NCBI GenBank assembly: GCA_019931245.1
Contig: JAINDL010000057.1
Coordinates: 1-64,000 of the forward strand
Direction of reading: 5' to 3'
Origin: Bryobacteraceae bacterium CoA2 C42
Lineage (GTDB): Bacteria; Acidobacteriota; Terriglobia; Bryobacterales; Bryobacteraceae
Length of the DNA stretch: 64,000 bases
Made by a program: the position numbers and the translations under genes. Shown here piece by piece: positions 30,560 through 39,846 of this stretch; within the stretch, counting starts at the first letter, position 1, and each line of letters begins with the position of its first letter. Below the pieces are notes generated by a model. The model was given only the letters and a program-made list of their open reading frames with translations, did no database searches and was not told the origin of the DNA.

Positions 30560-31150
30560 ATGCTGCTGCCGAAGGAACTGATTGAGTATCTCTCCCGCCA
30601 ATTGATCAAGCGCCTCAACCCGCTGTACGTGGAGGTGGGCGACCCGGCCAAGGGGGCGCTGGTTGTAAGCGATCTGATTGTGCAGGAGTTGTCGACCGAG
30701 GACCGGTTGAACGACGAGGTGCGCGGTATCCTCGAACAGTATGCCAATTACATGCGCGAGAATCAGATCAGCTACGCCGACATGTTCCGGAAGATCAAGA
30801 ATCAGCTGATCGCCGAACGCAAGGTGATTCGCGCCTCGGGGCGGGACACCGGCGATGCGATGAAACTGTCACGCGATAAAATCACCGATATCTCCCATAA
30901 GGTGATCGCCGCGTTTCGTAAATCGCGCGAGTTCCGCCTGAAGAAGCCGGAAAATGATATCCGGCTGGAGATCGTCAAAGGCTTTACCGAACTGCTGCTG
31001 GCCGAGGACAAGATCGACAAGGCCGCCCGGGAAAAGGTGCGGAAGCAAAAGCGGGAGATTCTCGAGGGCAGCGAGGAGTTTGAACTGCTGCAGCGCCGCT
31101 ACTATGCCGAGGAGTTGAAGAAGATCGGTATTGAACTGTCCCGGCCGTAG
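30560..31150 (+). CDS. DUF507 family protein
   Basis: 196 aa; two DUF507-like halves. Confidence 0.88.
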   Translation: MLLPKELIEYLSRQLIKRLNPLYVEVGDPAKGALVVSDLIVQELSTEDRLNDEVRGILEQYANYMRENQISYADMFRKIKNQLIAERKVIRASGRDTGDAMKLSRDKITDISHKVIAAFRKSREFRLKKPENDIRLEIVKGFTELLLAEDKIDKAAREKVRKQKREILEGSEEFELLQRRYYAEELKKIGIELSRP

Positions 31151-31181
31151 ACGGCGCCGCTGCGGAGGCCCGGAAAGTAGA

Positions 31182-31216
31182 AAACCCGGCCCCGGGGGAT
31201 ACCGGGGGCCGGGTTT
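31182..31216. terminator. Bidirectional intrinsic-type hairpin between convergent genes
   Basis: AAACCCGGCCCC...GGGGGCCGGGTTT inverted repeat. Confidence 0.7.
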
Positions 31217-31242
31217 CAGTTACGGCGGTGGGCCGCCGCGGA

Positions 31243-31812
31243 TTACTGTTCTTTCTTTGATCCGTAATCGACGCGATTCACTTTGTTCGCCTCGATTGTG
31301 ATGCTCTTTTTGACGTTGCCGTAGATCTGGCTTTCGACGGTGAGTTCGTAGGTGCCGGCCGGGATCAGCAGGCCGCCGCCATTGTTATTCAGTTCGTCGA
31401 CAAAGCCCATGAAGCGGCCATTGAGATAGAAAGGCCCCGTGTCGCCCTGCGCTACCGACCAGAACGATTCCGATTCGCCGCCGCGCAGACGAAGACGGCC
31501 GAAGGGACCCTGCGGCACCTCACGCTTCTTCAATTTGGCGCGCAGTTTGGTGGTCTTTCCAGCCTTGACGTCCACTTTCGCGGTGAAGTCCTCGTAGCGC
31601 GGATCTTTGAGAGCGATTTCGTGGGAACCTGACTCGACCGGCCACTTCTCCGGAACGGAAAACCGCCCCGCCGGACCAACGTACTTCCCGTCAACGAAAA
31701 GGCCGGCGCCAACGGGCGACGACCGCACCCGAAGATAGCCGGTTTCAGCGGCCAGAGGCAGAGCGGCAAAAACAAGTACAGCGAGCGAAGTAAACCAAGG
31801 TTTCATAATCAT
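31243..31812 (-). CDS. PEGA-like domain secreted protein
   Basis: 189 aa; GYLRVRSSPVGAGLFVDGKYVGPAGRFSVPEKWPVESGSHEIALKDPRYEDF. Confidence 0.8.
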   Translation of the reverse strand: MIMKPWFTSLAVLVFAALPLAAETGYLRVRSSPVGAGLFVDGKYVGPAGRFSVPEKWPVESGSHEIALKDPRYEDFTAKVDVKAGKTTKLRAKLKKREVPQGPFGRLRLRGGESESFWSVAQGDTGPFYLNGRFMGFVDELNNNGGGLLIPAGTYELTVESQIYGNVKKSITIEANKVNRVDYGSKKEQ

Positions 31813-31844
31813 TAGAGTTCCGGAATCCGTTCCAACGTTTCAAA

Positions 31845-31931
31845 TGGTGCGCATGAGAGGACTTGAACCTCCACACCCTTGCGAGTACCGGAACCTAAAT
31901 CCGGGGCGTCTGCCAATTCCGCCACATGCGC
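31845..31931 (-). tRNA. tRNA-Leu (UAG anticodon)
   Basis: Reverse complement GCGCATGTGGCGGAATTGGCAGACGCCCCGGATTTAGGTTCCGGTACTCGCAAGGGTGTGGAGGTTCAAGTCCTCTCATGCGCACCA; acceptor GCGCATG/CATGCGC, stem CCGGA-TTTAGGT-TCCGG, encoded CCA. Confidence 0.96.
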
Positions 31932-31949
31932 CCGTGGCACAAACACTTT

Positions 31950-32762
31950 TCAGTTTATCACCATCAGCTTGCGCGGGGAAGGCGAAGCCGCCGGGCGGCG
32001 CCGGAGGTCGAGCAGCCGGGGTGTGGTTTGGCCGCACGGGCAGGTCCCGTGGGCGAGGCGGGCGCTCAGATTCGTGGCTAGGCGGAACAGCGGCGTCCGT
32101 TGGTTCCGCAGGAAGCTGATCTCCAGCTGTCCATCGGCGCCGACGCCGAAAATGGCGTTTGTCTGCTCGATGTGCATGCCGCTGTGCGCCTCGCACTCCT
32201 GGGCCAGAAGTTCGCCGGCGAAGCCGCGGAACTGTTCAAACACCGGAACCTCAAAGACGCGCCAGAAGTAGTCCCGGTCCTCCTCGCTAAGGGATCCGCG
32301 CACCACATCGGTAAAGACGACGAGGGCCTGGTCGAGCCGCCGCCACGGGATCTGTTCCTGTTCGATGCTTTGCGCGAGGGACCGGATGGTGTCGCCGGGG
32401 GCCGCCAGCGCCTGCGGCGCGAACTGCCGCAGCTTCTCGCTCCGGTAGCTTGCAAAGCTGCGGATGCGCCAACTGCCGCGAATCTCCTGGCCGAGTACGG
32501 CGGTGCGTGGCGGCGCGCCCGTGGGATAAACCAGTTCCGGGGGGCGCGCCGGGGGAGGAGAGACCGCGGCGAAACGATCCGGGTGCCGCAGATAGTCGAG
32601 TAACTGCACGCGCGGTAGGTCCGCGAGTGAAGTCGCCCCGGCCCACTCCCGGTAGAACCGGGTCTGGCGCTGGGCGTAGCCGAGCATCCAGGCGAGCTGC
32701 CGTTGCTGTTCGACAACCGGGTCGGCGGCGCGCGACCGCCCCCAATGGAGATGCAGGATCAC
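31950..32762 (-). CDS. Hypothetical protein, possibly PaaK/AMP-ligase-like
   Basis: About 270 aa from GTG at 32762 (VILHLHWGRSRAADPVVEQQRQLAWMLGYAQRQTRFYREWAG); further upstream extension is antisense to other genes. Confidence 0.6.
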   Translation of the reverse strand: MILHLHWGRSRAADPVVEQQRQLAWMLGYAQRQTRFYREWAGATSLADLPRVQLLDYLRHPDRFAAVSPPPARPPELVYPTGAPPRTAVLGQEIRGSWRIRSFASYRSEKLRQFAPQALAAPGDTIRSLAQSIEQEQIPWRRLDQALVVFTDVVRGSLSEEDRDYFWRVFEVPVFEQFRGFAGELLAQECEAHSGMHIEQTNAIFGVGADGQLEISFLRNQRTPLFRLATNLSARLAHGTCPCGQTTPRLLDLRRRPAASPSPRKLMVIN

Positions 32763-32831
32763 GTCAGGGAGTGTTTTGGCCGCGCGAGGACTCTCTCCAG
32801 ATTGCCCCGTAATGCACACTACAATGGAAGA

Positions 32832-33341
32832 ATGTTTCAACTCCTGGTCCTGCTGCTGACGGCGGCATTCCTGCTTCCGGCGCAGAGCATCGGCGTGGGC
32901 TTCAAGGGTGGGGTGCCGGTGAAGGATGCTTATCGATTCACCCGCCAGGGGGGGGCCAGCGTCCTCCGCGACGGGGACTTCGTGGTTGGTCCGTTGTTCG
33001 AGGTCCGGCTGCCGGCCGGCGTGGGAATTGAACTGAATGCCCTTTACCGTCAAGGGGCAGGCAGCCGAACCTGGGAGTTGCCCCTGCTGCTCAAGTACCG
33101 CTTTCCGGGCGTCCTGGTGCGGCCCGTGGTCGGCGGCGGCTATAGCTTCCAGCGTCTGAGCGACCTGCCGGGCCTCAACAATCGCCAAGGGGTCGTCGCC
33201 AGCGGCGGCGTTGAGTTTAAACTGCCGCGCCTGCGCCTCACCCCGGAGTTGCGCTACACGCGATTCAACGAGCAGCGGCCGAGTTCCGGCTTGCTGACCG
33301 GCACCAATCAGCTCGATGCCCTGATCGGGTTCAGCTTCTAG
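32832..33341 (+). CDS. Outer-membrane beta-barrel protein
   Basis: 169 aa; signal peptide MFQLLVLLLTAAFLLPAQS, alternating strands, terminal ...LDALIGFSF. Confidence 0.8.
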   Translation: MFQLLVLLLTAAFLLPAQSIGVGFKGGVPVKDAYRFTRQGGASVLRDGDFVVGPLFEVRLPAGVGIELNALYRQGAGSRTWELPLLLKYRFPGVLVRPVVGGGYSFQRLSDLPGLNNRQGVVASGGVEFKLPRLRLTPELRYTRFNEQRPSSGLLTGTNQLDALIGFSF

Positions 33342-33344
33342 CGC

Positions 33345-33899
33345 ATGCGGATAGCCATCTTCGGCGGTACGTTCGACCCGATCCACTCCGCGCATCTGGT
33401 GGTTGCCGAAGAAGCGGCGCGGCAGTTTCAGCTCGACCAGATTCTGTTCATCCCCAATGCCGTGCCGCCGCATAAACCGGGCCGTACGCCCTACGCTCAG
33501 CGACTGCGCATGGTGCAGATCGCCTGCGCCGGCCATCGGCGGTTCGCCGTTTCCGACATCGAGCAGGCCAACGAGAAGAGCTACTCGATTCTCACGCTCG
33601 AACGTCTGCTGCCCACCGGCGGCGAATGGTTTTTTCTGATTGGCGCCGACGCCTTTGCCGAGATCGCCACCTGGTTCCGCTGGCGCGAAGTGCTCGAACT
33701 GGTGACCTTCATCGTCGTCTCGCGCCCGGGCAGCGCCTACGCCATTCCCGCAGGGGCGCGGGTGCTGCCGCTTGAAACCGTCGAACTCGACGTCTCCTCA
33801 ACGCGCATCCGCGCCGAACTGGCCCGCGGGGAGATGCCGGCTGAACTTCCCCCCGCCGTGGCCGACTATATTCGCGCCGAACGTCTCTACGGCTTCTAG
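33345..33899 (+). CDS. nadD: Nicotinate-nucleotide adenylyltransferase
   Basis: 184 aa; IAIFGGTFDPIHSAHLVVAEEAARQF, FIPNAVPPHKP, SSTRIRAELARGE. Confidence 0.95.
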   Translation: MRIAIFGGTFDPIHSAHLVVAEEAARQFQLDQILFIPNAVPPHKPGRTPYAQRLRMVQIACAGHRRFAVSDIEQANEKSYSILTLERLLPTGGEWFFLIGADAFAEIATWFRWREVLELVTFIVVSRPGSAYAIPAGARVLPLETVELDVSSTRIRAELARGEMPAELPPAVADYIRAERLYGF

Positions 33900-34376
33900 T
33901 TAGAGATAAGCAATCACGTCGATTTCCACCAGCGAATTGCCCGGGATACCGCCGTAGGCCGCAATCGTGGTCCGCACCGGCGGCTCTTCGCCGAACCGGC
34001 CGCGAAACACCTCGTTCATCCCGGCGTAGTCGTTCAGATCGTGCAGGTAGACGTTACACTTGAGCACCTTCTCCATCGAAGAACCGGCGTTCACCAGCTC
34101 CTTTTCCACCTCATCGAGCACGTGCTTGGTGTGGGCTTTGATATCGCCCGGAAAGTGGGCGCCTTTGCCGGCGATGAACAGCAGATTGCCGTAGGAGACA
34201 GCGCCGTTGAACAGGGGCGTCTTTTCGGGTTTGGCCCCTTTGTAGTGCACTTTTTTTTCCGGTTTGGCTGGAGTCTGGGCCTGGGCGGCGGCGCCGCCGG
34301 CCAAACCGGCGGCGGCGGTGATGAGATTCCGTCGGGTGTTGGATGGTTTTTTCATGCTACGAGGCATTGTACGCAA
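33900..34376 (-). CDS. RidA/YjgF-family protein with probable export signal
   Basis: LLFIAGKGAHFPGDIKAHTKHVLDEVEKELVNAGSSMEKVLKCNVYLHDLNDYAGMNEVF; N terminus NTRRNLITAAAGLAGGAAAQAQT. Confidence 0.88.
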   Translation of the reverse strand: MRTMPRSMKKPSNTRRNLITAAAGLAGGAAAQAQTPAKPEKKVHYKGAKPEKTPLFNGAVSYGNLLFIAGKGAHFPGDIKAHTKHVLDEVEKELVNAGSSMEKVLKCNVYLHDLNDYAGMNEVFRGRFGEEPPVRTTIAAYGGIPGNSLVEIDVIAYL

Positions 34377-34520
34377 ATGCGGGCGCCGCGCAAAGGCGGA
34401 AGCCTACAACCATCACGTTCACGAAATGTTTCAGATTTGTTCATGCATCTGTAACGGCCCGTATCTCATGCTCAGAGTTTGGGAATCCCGGCTACAATCA
34501 AGCGAAGGAGCGGTTCGCCG

Positions 34521-35981
34521 TTGACAGGGAAGATTTTCTTTAAGCTGATTGCCGCCGTGCTGTGCCTGTTGGTGGTGGCGCTGGTGGCCGTAGACTTTTT
34601 CGCCTCGAAGGTGGCCGAATCCACCTACCTCGAAACGCTGGAGCGCGAACTCGTCGACAAGGGCAGGATGCTGGCGTTGGTGGTACCCTCGGACCGGGCG
34701 CAATTCACCCGGTACGCGCAGGCGGCGCGCGGACGGCTGACGCTGATCGCGCGCGACGGGCGCGTACTGGCCGACTCGGAGGCGCCGGCCGAGAGGATGG
34801 AGAATCACGCCAACCGCAGCGAAGTGCAGAGCGCGCTGGCCGGCCGTGCCGGCTCGGTCCGCCGCCAAAGCCCCACGCTCGGCGTGCCCTTTCTTTACGT
34901 GGCCGTTCCGGTGGGGGAGGGGGCGTTGCGGTTGGCCGTGCCGCTGGCCGAGATTCAGAGTCAGGTGGATGCCATCCGCCGCCGGATGCTCGCCTCGACG
35001 GCGCTCGCGTTCGTCCCCGCCATTCTGCTGGCCGCGCTGTTTGCGCGGTGGGTATCGCGGCGTCTCGGACTGATCATCGAATACTCGGCCGAGTTGGCCA
35101 AGGGCAACTTTCAGGCGCGCCTTGCCACGCCCGGCCGGGACGAACTCGGCCTGCTCGAACGGAAGCTGAACGAAACCGGACAGACGCTCGAAGGCATGTT
35201 CCAGGAACTCGAACGCGAGCACGCCGAACTTGAAAAGCTCGAGCGCGTGCGCAAAGACTTCGTCATCAATGTCTCGCACGAACTGCGGACGCCGCTGGCG
35301 TCGATTCAGGGTTACACGGAGACCCTGCTCGACGGCGCCATCCACGAACCCGAGCACAACGTTCGCTTCCTCGGCATCATCCGGCAGAACGCCGAGCGGC
35401 TGGCCAACCTCACCGCCGATCTCCTCACGCTCTCCCGCGTCGAACTGAAGCAGCAGAAGTTCCAGTTCGCCTCCTACCTGGTCGACGAACTGGTGCAGAG
35501 CACGGTGGACTCCATGCTCCCCCTCGCCCGGCGAAAAAACATCACGATCGCATTCTCCCGCTGCCCCGCCCGGCCCGAGGCTTTCTGCGATGCCGAAGCG
35601 GTCAATCAGGTGCTGACGAATCTGGTGGATAATGCGCTCAAATACACACCCGAGAATGGCACGATTCAGTTGGGCGTGCGCCAATTGAGCCCCCAGCCGT
35701 TTGTTGAGGTCTACGTCAAGGACTCGGGAATCGGCATCCCACAGGAGGATCTGCCCAGGTTGTTCGAACGCTTCTACCGGGTGGATAAGGCCCGCTCCCG
35801 GGAACTGGGCGGTACCGGCCTCGGTTTGGCCATTGTCAAACACCTCGTGCGGGCGCAGGGCGGGGAGGTGCGCGTGACCAGCGTGGTCGGCCAGGGCTCC
35901 GAGTTCTCCTTCACCCTGCCCCATGACGACCTCGGGATGAGCGAACAGAGCGATATTCGCTCACAGTTAATGGTTTCGTAA
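34521..35981 (+). CDS. Sensor histidine kinase (PhoR-like, HAMP + HisKA + HATPase)
   Basis: TTG start with GAAGGAG upstream; FVINVSHELRTPLASIQGYTETLL, VLTNLVDNALKYTPENG, GIGIPQEDLPRLFERFYRVDKARSRELGGTGLGLAIVKHLV. Confidence 0.93.
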   Translation: MTGKIFFKLIAAVLCLLVVALVAVDFFASKVAESTYLETLERELVDKGRMLALVVPSDRAQFTRYAQAARGRLTLIARDGRVLADSEAPAERMENHANRSEVQSALAGRAGSVRRQSPTLGVPFLYVAVPVGEGALRLAVPLAEIQSQVDAIRRRMLASTALAFVPAILLAALFARWVSRRLGLIIEYSAELAKGNFQARLATPGRDELGLLERKLNETGQTLEGMFQELEREHAELEKLERVRKDFVINVSHELRTPLASIQGYTETLLDGAIHEPEHNVRFLGIIRQNAERLANLTADLLTLSRVELKQQKFQFASYLVDELVQSTVDSMLPLARRKNITIAFSRCPARPEAFCDAEAVNQVLTNLVDNALKYTPENGTIQLGVRQLSPQPFVEVYVKDSGIGIPQEDLPRLFERFYRVDKARSRELGGTGLGLAIVKHLVRAQGGEVRVTSVVGQGSEFSFTLPHDDLGMSEQSDIRSQLMVS

Positions 35982-36016
35982 TCGAATTGAAACGAGTTTA
36001 CGGTTAGCGTGAAGAA

Positions 36017-36748
36017 GTGATGAAGAAGATAGTGCTGATTGAAGACGATGCCGATTTGTTCGCGCTGCTCAAATATAACCTTGAGAAAGAGGGCTACTTC
36101 TTTGCGGGTTCGCAGACGGGCAAAGGCGCTATCGACCTCTGTCGGCGGGAGCGGCCCGACCTGATCATCCTTGACATCATGCTGCCGGATTCCGACGGTC
36201 TCGAAATCTGCAAGGCCATCCGCAGCCATCCCGAACTGGCCAACATCCCGGTGATTTTTCTCACCGCGCGCGCCACCGAGACCGACCGCATCGTTGGCCT
36301 CGAACTCGGGGCCAACGACTACATCGTCAAGCCTTTCTTTGTCCGTGAACTCATCGCCCGCATCAAGATTCAGTTCCGCAGCCAGGGCCAGCCGGCGCGG
36401 TCGTTGAAGGCCGGTTCGCTCGAACTCGACCGCAACGCCTGCCGGGTCTACCTAGCCGGTGAAGAACTGACCCTGACGGCCACCGAGTTTCGCCTGCTTG
36501 AGTTCCTGATGTCCCGTCCCGGCGTCGTCTTCAGCCGCGAACAGCTTCTGAACGCAGTCTGGGGCCACGATCGCGCCGTGACCGATCGCACGGTCGACGT
36601 CTATGTTCTTCGCCTCCGGCAGAAGGTGGAACGGGACCCGGCGAATCCGCACTCCATCCGCAGTGTGCGGGGCTTCGGATACAGCTTCAACGATGGTGCC
36701 GGCGCTACCGCCGACACCGCCGCCGAAGGCGCCGGTTCGCCCGGCTGA
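36017..36748 (+). CDS. OmpR/PhoB-family response regulator
   Basis: 243 aa; receiver LIILDIMLPDSDGLEICKAI and winged helix VTDRTVDVYVLRLRQKVERDPANPHSIRSVRGFGYSF. Confidence 0.95.
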   Translation: MMKKIVLIEDDADLFALLKYNLEKEGYFFAGSQTGKGAIDLCRRERPDLIILDIMLPDSDGLEICKAIRSHPELANIPVIFLTARATETDRIVGLELGANDYIVKPFFVRELIARIKIQFRSQGQPARSLKAGSLELDRNACRVYLAGEELTLTATEFRLLEFLMSRPGVVFSREQLLNAVWGHDRAVTDRTVDVYVLRLRQKVERDPANPHSIRSVRGFGYSFNDGAGATADTAAEGAGSPG

Positions 36749-36765
36749 GTTCTTCCACCCCGCCG

Positions 36766-37110
36766 CTACTCAACCAGGATCGCCGAAGCCGGTTGAGCCG
36801 CCTTCACGATCAGAGAGAGCAGATTCCAGGCAATGAGCACTGCAAAGCCGAGGTTAATCTTCGACAACAGTTGAAGTTTCTTCGATTGCCAGCAGTACAA
36901 CCCGAGGCCAAGCGCCGCGAGCTTCACAAGCAGAAGTCCAAGAAAAGGAGAGGGCGCGGCGACGAGCGCCCAGCGGACCAGAGGATTCCCCTCCTGCACG
37001 CCATTCATCAGGAACGCGATGGTTGTCAGAAAGTCCAGCATCTGTAGATAAGAGTATTGAAAAAGAAGGTGGCTCACGTGCTGCGTCCTCAGAACCAAGA
37101 CTATCCCCAT
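36766..37110 (-). CDS. DUF5658-like small membrane protein
   Basis: 114 aa, hydrophobic helices. Confidence 0.65.
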   Translation of the reverse strand: MGIVLVLRTQHVSHLLFQYSYLQMLDFLTTIAFLMNGVQEGNPLVRWALVAAPSPFLGLLLVKLAALGLGLYCWQSKKLQLLSKINLGFAVLIAWNLLSLIVKAAQPASAILVE

Positions 37111-37327
37111 GATGCAAGACGGACAAGATTACCCTCCTCCCAGAACCCCTGCAGAAGTACCTGCTCTCGTCTGGTACTAAGGCCTCCGGTACTCTTGCGG
37201 CTAAGGTCCTTCGCCGGGGTGGTAGTATGCTGGTGCCTGGGCTTTTGAATTTATTTTCTAAGCCTTTTCAATAACTTACGTGGAGATGGGCCGGGCATGG
37301 GGCAGGCGTGGACCTTAGGTTGGATGC

Positions 37328-37678
37328 ATGAAGAAGAGTTTTCCCTGCCAGATTGCCGTTGCCCAGGCGCGGCTGGAACGAGCACAGCGTTTGGAGTCCA
37401 CCCTGCTGGACCGGTTTGCCGCCAACCCGGAAAACGGGGCGGCTGGCGCCGCCTTTGCCCTCGCCCAAAGCCATGTCGAGTCCGCCGAGCGCTCCTACTA
37501 CCGCGCCCTGCGCGAGACCGGGGCGCCCAAACCGCCCGCGCAGGCTCTATCGCTGCTCGACCCGGGCGCTTACCCGCATCCGCAGACCATGCTTCGGCCG
37601 GAGGGTGAGGAGCCCCAGCGGCTCCACCTGGTTCCCCGGAAGAAGATCCAGACGGAAGCGCTGCGCCAGGTTGGCTAG
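37328..37678 (+). CDS. Hypothetical protein
   Basis: 116 aa; coherent N-terminal coding composition; C terminus antisense to P450. Confidence 0.5.
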   Translation: MKKSFPCQIAVAQARLERAQRLESTLLDRFAANPENGAAGAAFALAQSHVESAERSYYRALRETGAPKPPAQALSLLDPGAYPHPQTMLRPEGEEPQRLHLVPRKKIQTEALRQVG

Positions 37679-38854
37679 GCAGAGGACCCCTTCCATCCAG
37701 GCATAGCGCTCCCCGATGCAGAGGCGGGCGCCGCCGCCGAAGGGGAGATAGGCGAACTTTGGCGCGGTCGATTGCAGCCAGCGGTCCGGGAGAAAGTGGT
37801 CCGGTTCGGGGAAGAACTCGGCTCGCCGGTGCAGCACGGCCATCGAGACAAGCAGGACCGAGCCCTTGGTGGCCGTAAAGTCCTGGAAGGTGTACGGGGC
37901 GAGCGCCCGCCGGCCGAGAATCCAGACCGGGGGATAGAGCCGCATCGCCTCCTGAAACACGCGCTGGCAGAACGGTAGTTGCGGGTAGTCCTCCGGGCCG
38001 GGCGGGCGGGCGCCGAGCACCGCGTCGAGTTCAGCCTCGAGCTGCTGCCGCGCTTCCGGGTTCTCCGAGAGCAGGTAGAGCGTCCAGGCCAGCGCGTTGG
38101 CCGCCGTTTCGTGGCCAGCGACGAAGATGGTCATCACCTCGTCGCGGATCTGCAGGCGGTCCATCCGCTCGCCGGTATCGGCATCGCGGACGCTGAGCAG
38201 CATGCCGAGCAGGTCATCGTGCTCGCGGCCGCACGCCAGGCGTTCGTCGATGATGCCGTAGACAATCGCGTCCAACTGGCGGAGGGCGGCCCGGTAGCGC
38301 AGACTCGCCGGCAGTGGCAGGCCGAGCAGCAGCGGCCCCCAGGGCATCACCAGCTGATTCAGCATCTTGAGCACCACCTCGAGTTCGTGGGCGATGGTGG
38401 TCGCCTTGTCGCCGGCTTCGGTGGTGAACAGGCTGCGGGCGACGATTTCGAGCGTGAGTTCGCTCATGGCGGCCGTGGCCTCGATCTCCTGGCCGTCCCG
38501 CCAGTTGGCCATCAGCGCCTGGGTGCAGCGAGTCATCATGCGGCCGTACTCGGCGATGCGCTCGCGCTGGAACGCGGGCTGCATCAGCCGCCGCTGGCGC
38601 AGATGAACCGGGTCTTCGCTTGTCAGCAGCCCTTCGCCGAACAGGCCCTTGGTGCGTTCGATGCGGGGAAATTTCTCAAACAGCGCCCCTTGCGTAATCA
38701 GCAGGTCGCGGATTAGCTCCGGGTCGTTGAGCAGGTAGAAGTGGCGGTCTCCCAACTGCAAATGGGCGCGGGGACCCTGGGTATCGGCAAGATGCGCGAA
38801 GTAGCGCAGGGGGTTGCGGATCATCTCCCACGGAGAGATTTTGACGCGTCTCAA
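37547..38854 (-). CDS. Cytochrome P450
   Basis: 435 aa; I-helix VAGHETAANALAW, ExxR EAMRLYPP, heme-binding FGGGARLCIGERYA. Confidence 0.95.
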   Translation of the reverse strand: MRRVKISPWEMIRNPLRYFAHLADTQGPRAHLQLGDRHFYLLNDPELIRDLLITQGALFEKFPRIERTKGLFGEGLLTSEDPVHLRQRRLMQPAFQRERIAEYGRMMTRCTQALMANWRDGQEIEATAAMSELTLEIVARSLFTTEAGDKATTIAHELEVVLKMLNQLVMPWGPLLLGLPLPASLRYRAALRQLDAIVYGIIDERLACGREHDDLLGMLLSVRDADTGERMDRLQIRDEVMTIFVAGHETAANALAWTLYLLSENPEARQQLEAELDAVLGARPPGPEDYPQLPFCQRVFQEAMRLYPPVWILGRRALAPYTFQDFTATKGSVLLVSMAVLHRRAEFFPEPDHFLPDRWLQSTAPKFAYLPFGGGARLCIGERYAWMEGVLCLANLAQRFRLDLLPGNQVEPLGLLTLRPKHGLRMRVSARVEQR

Positions 38855-38879
38855 TGCTCTTGATGATAGGATTTATGCT

Positions 38880-39500
38880 GTGAAACGCGCAACTCTACTC
38901 CTGCTCACTTGCACGGCCCTATTCGCCCAGCTCGACAAGGCGGAAAAGAAAGAGGGCTTCAAGCCCCTGCTCAATAAGTCGCTCAAAGGATGGAAGGGCG
39001 ACTCCCGTCTCTGGAAGGTCGAAGGCGGGGTGCTGACCGGCTCGACTGACGGGGTGAAGATCAACAGCAACACCTTTCTGATCTCCGAGCGCGAGTATAG
39101 CGACTTCGTCCTGCGCGCCGAATTCAAACTGCGCAACCACAACTCGGGGATTCAGTTCCGCAGCGCCGAACTGCCTGACTACGTCGTGCAGGGTTTGCAG
39201 GCCGACATCGCCTACGACAACTGGACCGGTTCCATCTACGATGAGAAGGGCAAGCGCGGCGTGATCGTCAACGGCTGGAAGGGCAAGGGCGAGAAGTTCT
39301 ACAAAAAGGACGAGTGGAACCAGATTGAGCTGTCCGCGATTGGCGAAAACATCGTCATCAAGATCAACGGGCAGGTGACGAGTGAGTTGAAGGACACCTC
39401 CAAGCCGTCCGGCATCCTGGCCATTCAGCTGCACCGCGGCCCGGACATGAAGGTTGAGTTCCGGAATATCCGGCTGAAGGAAGGGAAAGCTACCAGGTAG
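38880..39500 (+). CDS. DUF1080 (3-keto-disaccharide hydrolase-like) secreted protein
   Basis: GTG start; FKPLLNKSLKGWKGDSRLWKVEGGVLTGST, HNSGIQFRS, DEWNQIELSAIGENIVIKINGQ. Confidence 0.9.
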   Translation: MKRATLLLLTCTALFAQLDKAEKKEGFKPLLNKSLKGWKGDSRLWKVEGGVLTGSTDGVKINSNTFLISEREYSDFVLRAEFKLRNHNSGIQFRSAELPDYVVQGLQADIAYDNWTGSIYDEKGKRGVIVNGWKGKGEKFYKKDEWNQIELSAIGENIVIKINGQVTSELKDTSKPSGILAIQLHRGPDMKVEFRNIRLKEGKATR

Positions 39501-39846
39501 CCGGCAGGCCTTAGGGTGAGCCGCCAAGCCGGGACCGTGGGTCTCGCGGGCGTGCCGTTGAGGGCCGGGAGGGTGCTGCCGCGCGCCGGAATAATGATCC
39601 CGGGCTGCCGCGATGGGCTGCGTCCTCCAGCCGTCCGGCCTCCAGGCGATGCCGCTGCACCGGGGCCCGGACATGAAGGTTGAGTTCCGGAATATCCGGC
39701 TGAAGGAAGGGGAGGCTACCAGGTGACCGGCAGGCCCGGGGTGAGCCGCCAGACCGGGACGTCCACGAGGGCCTGCAACTCCGCTGGCGTGCCGGTGAGA
39801 GGCGGGAAGGTGCCGTAGTGCGCCGGAATGATGATCTTGGGCTGCA
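39395..39846. repeat. Diverged tandem duplication (offset 226-237 bp) of the convergent DUF1080/MBL gene junction
   Basis: 48-nt identical block GGCCCGGACATGAAGGTTGAGTTCCGGAATATCCGGCTGAAGGAAGGG in both copies, plus further flanking similarity. Confidence 0.9.

Noticed and set aside
32763-33536. N-terminal extension of ORF 31950-33536
   Set aside because: Antisense to the beta-barrel and nadD genes; GTG at 32762 is more plausible.
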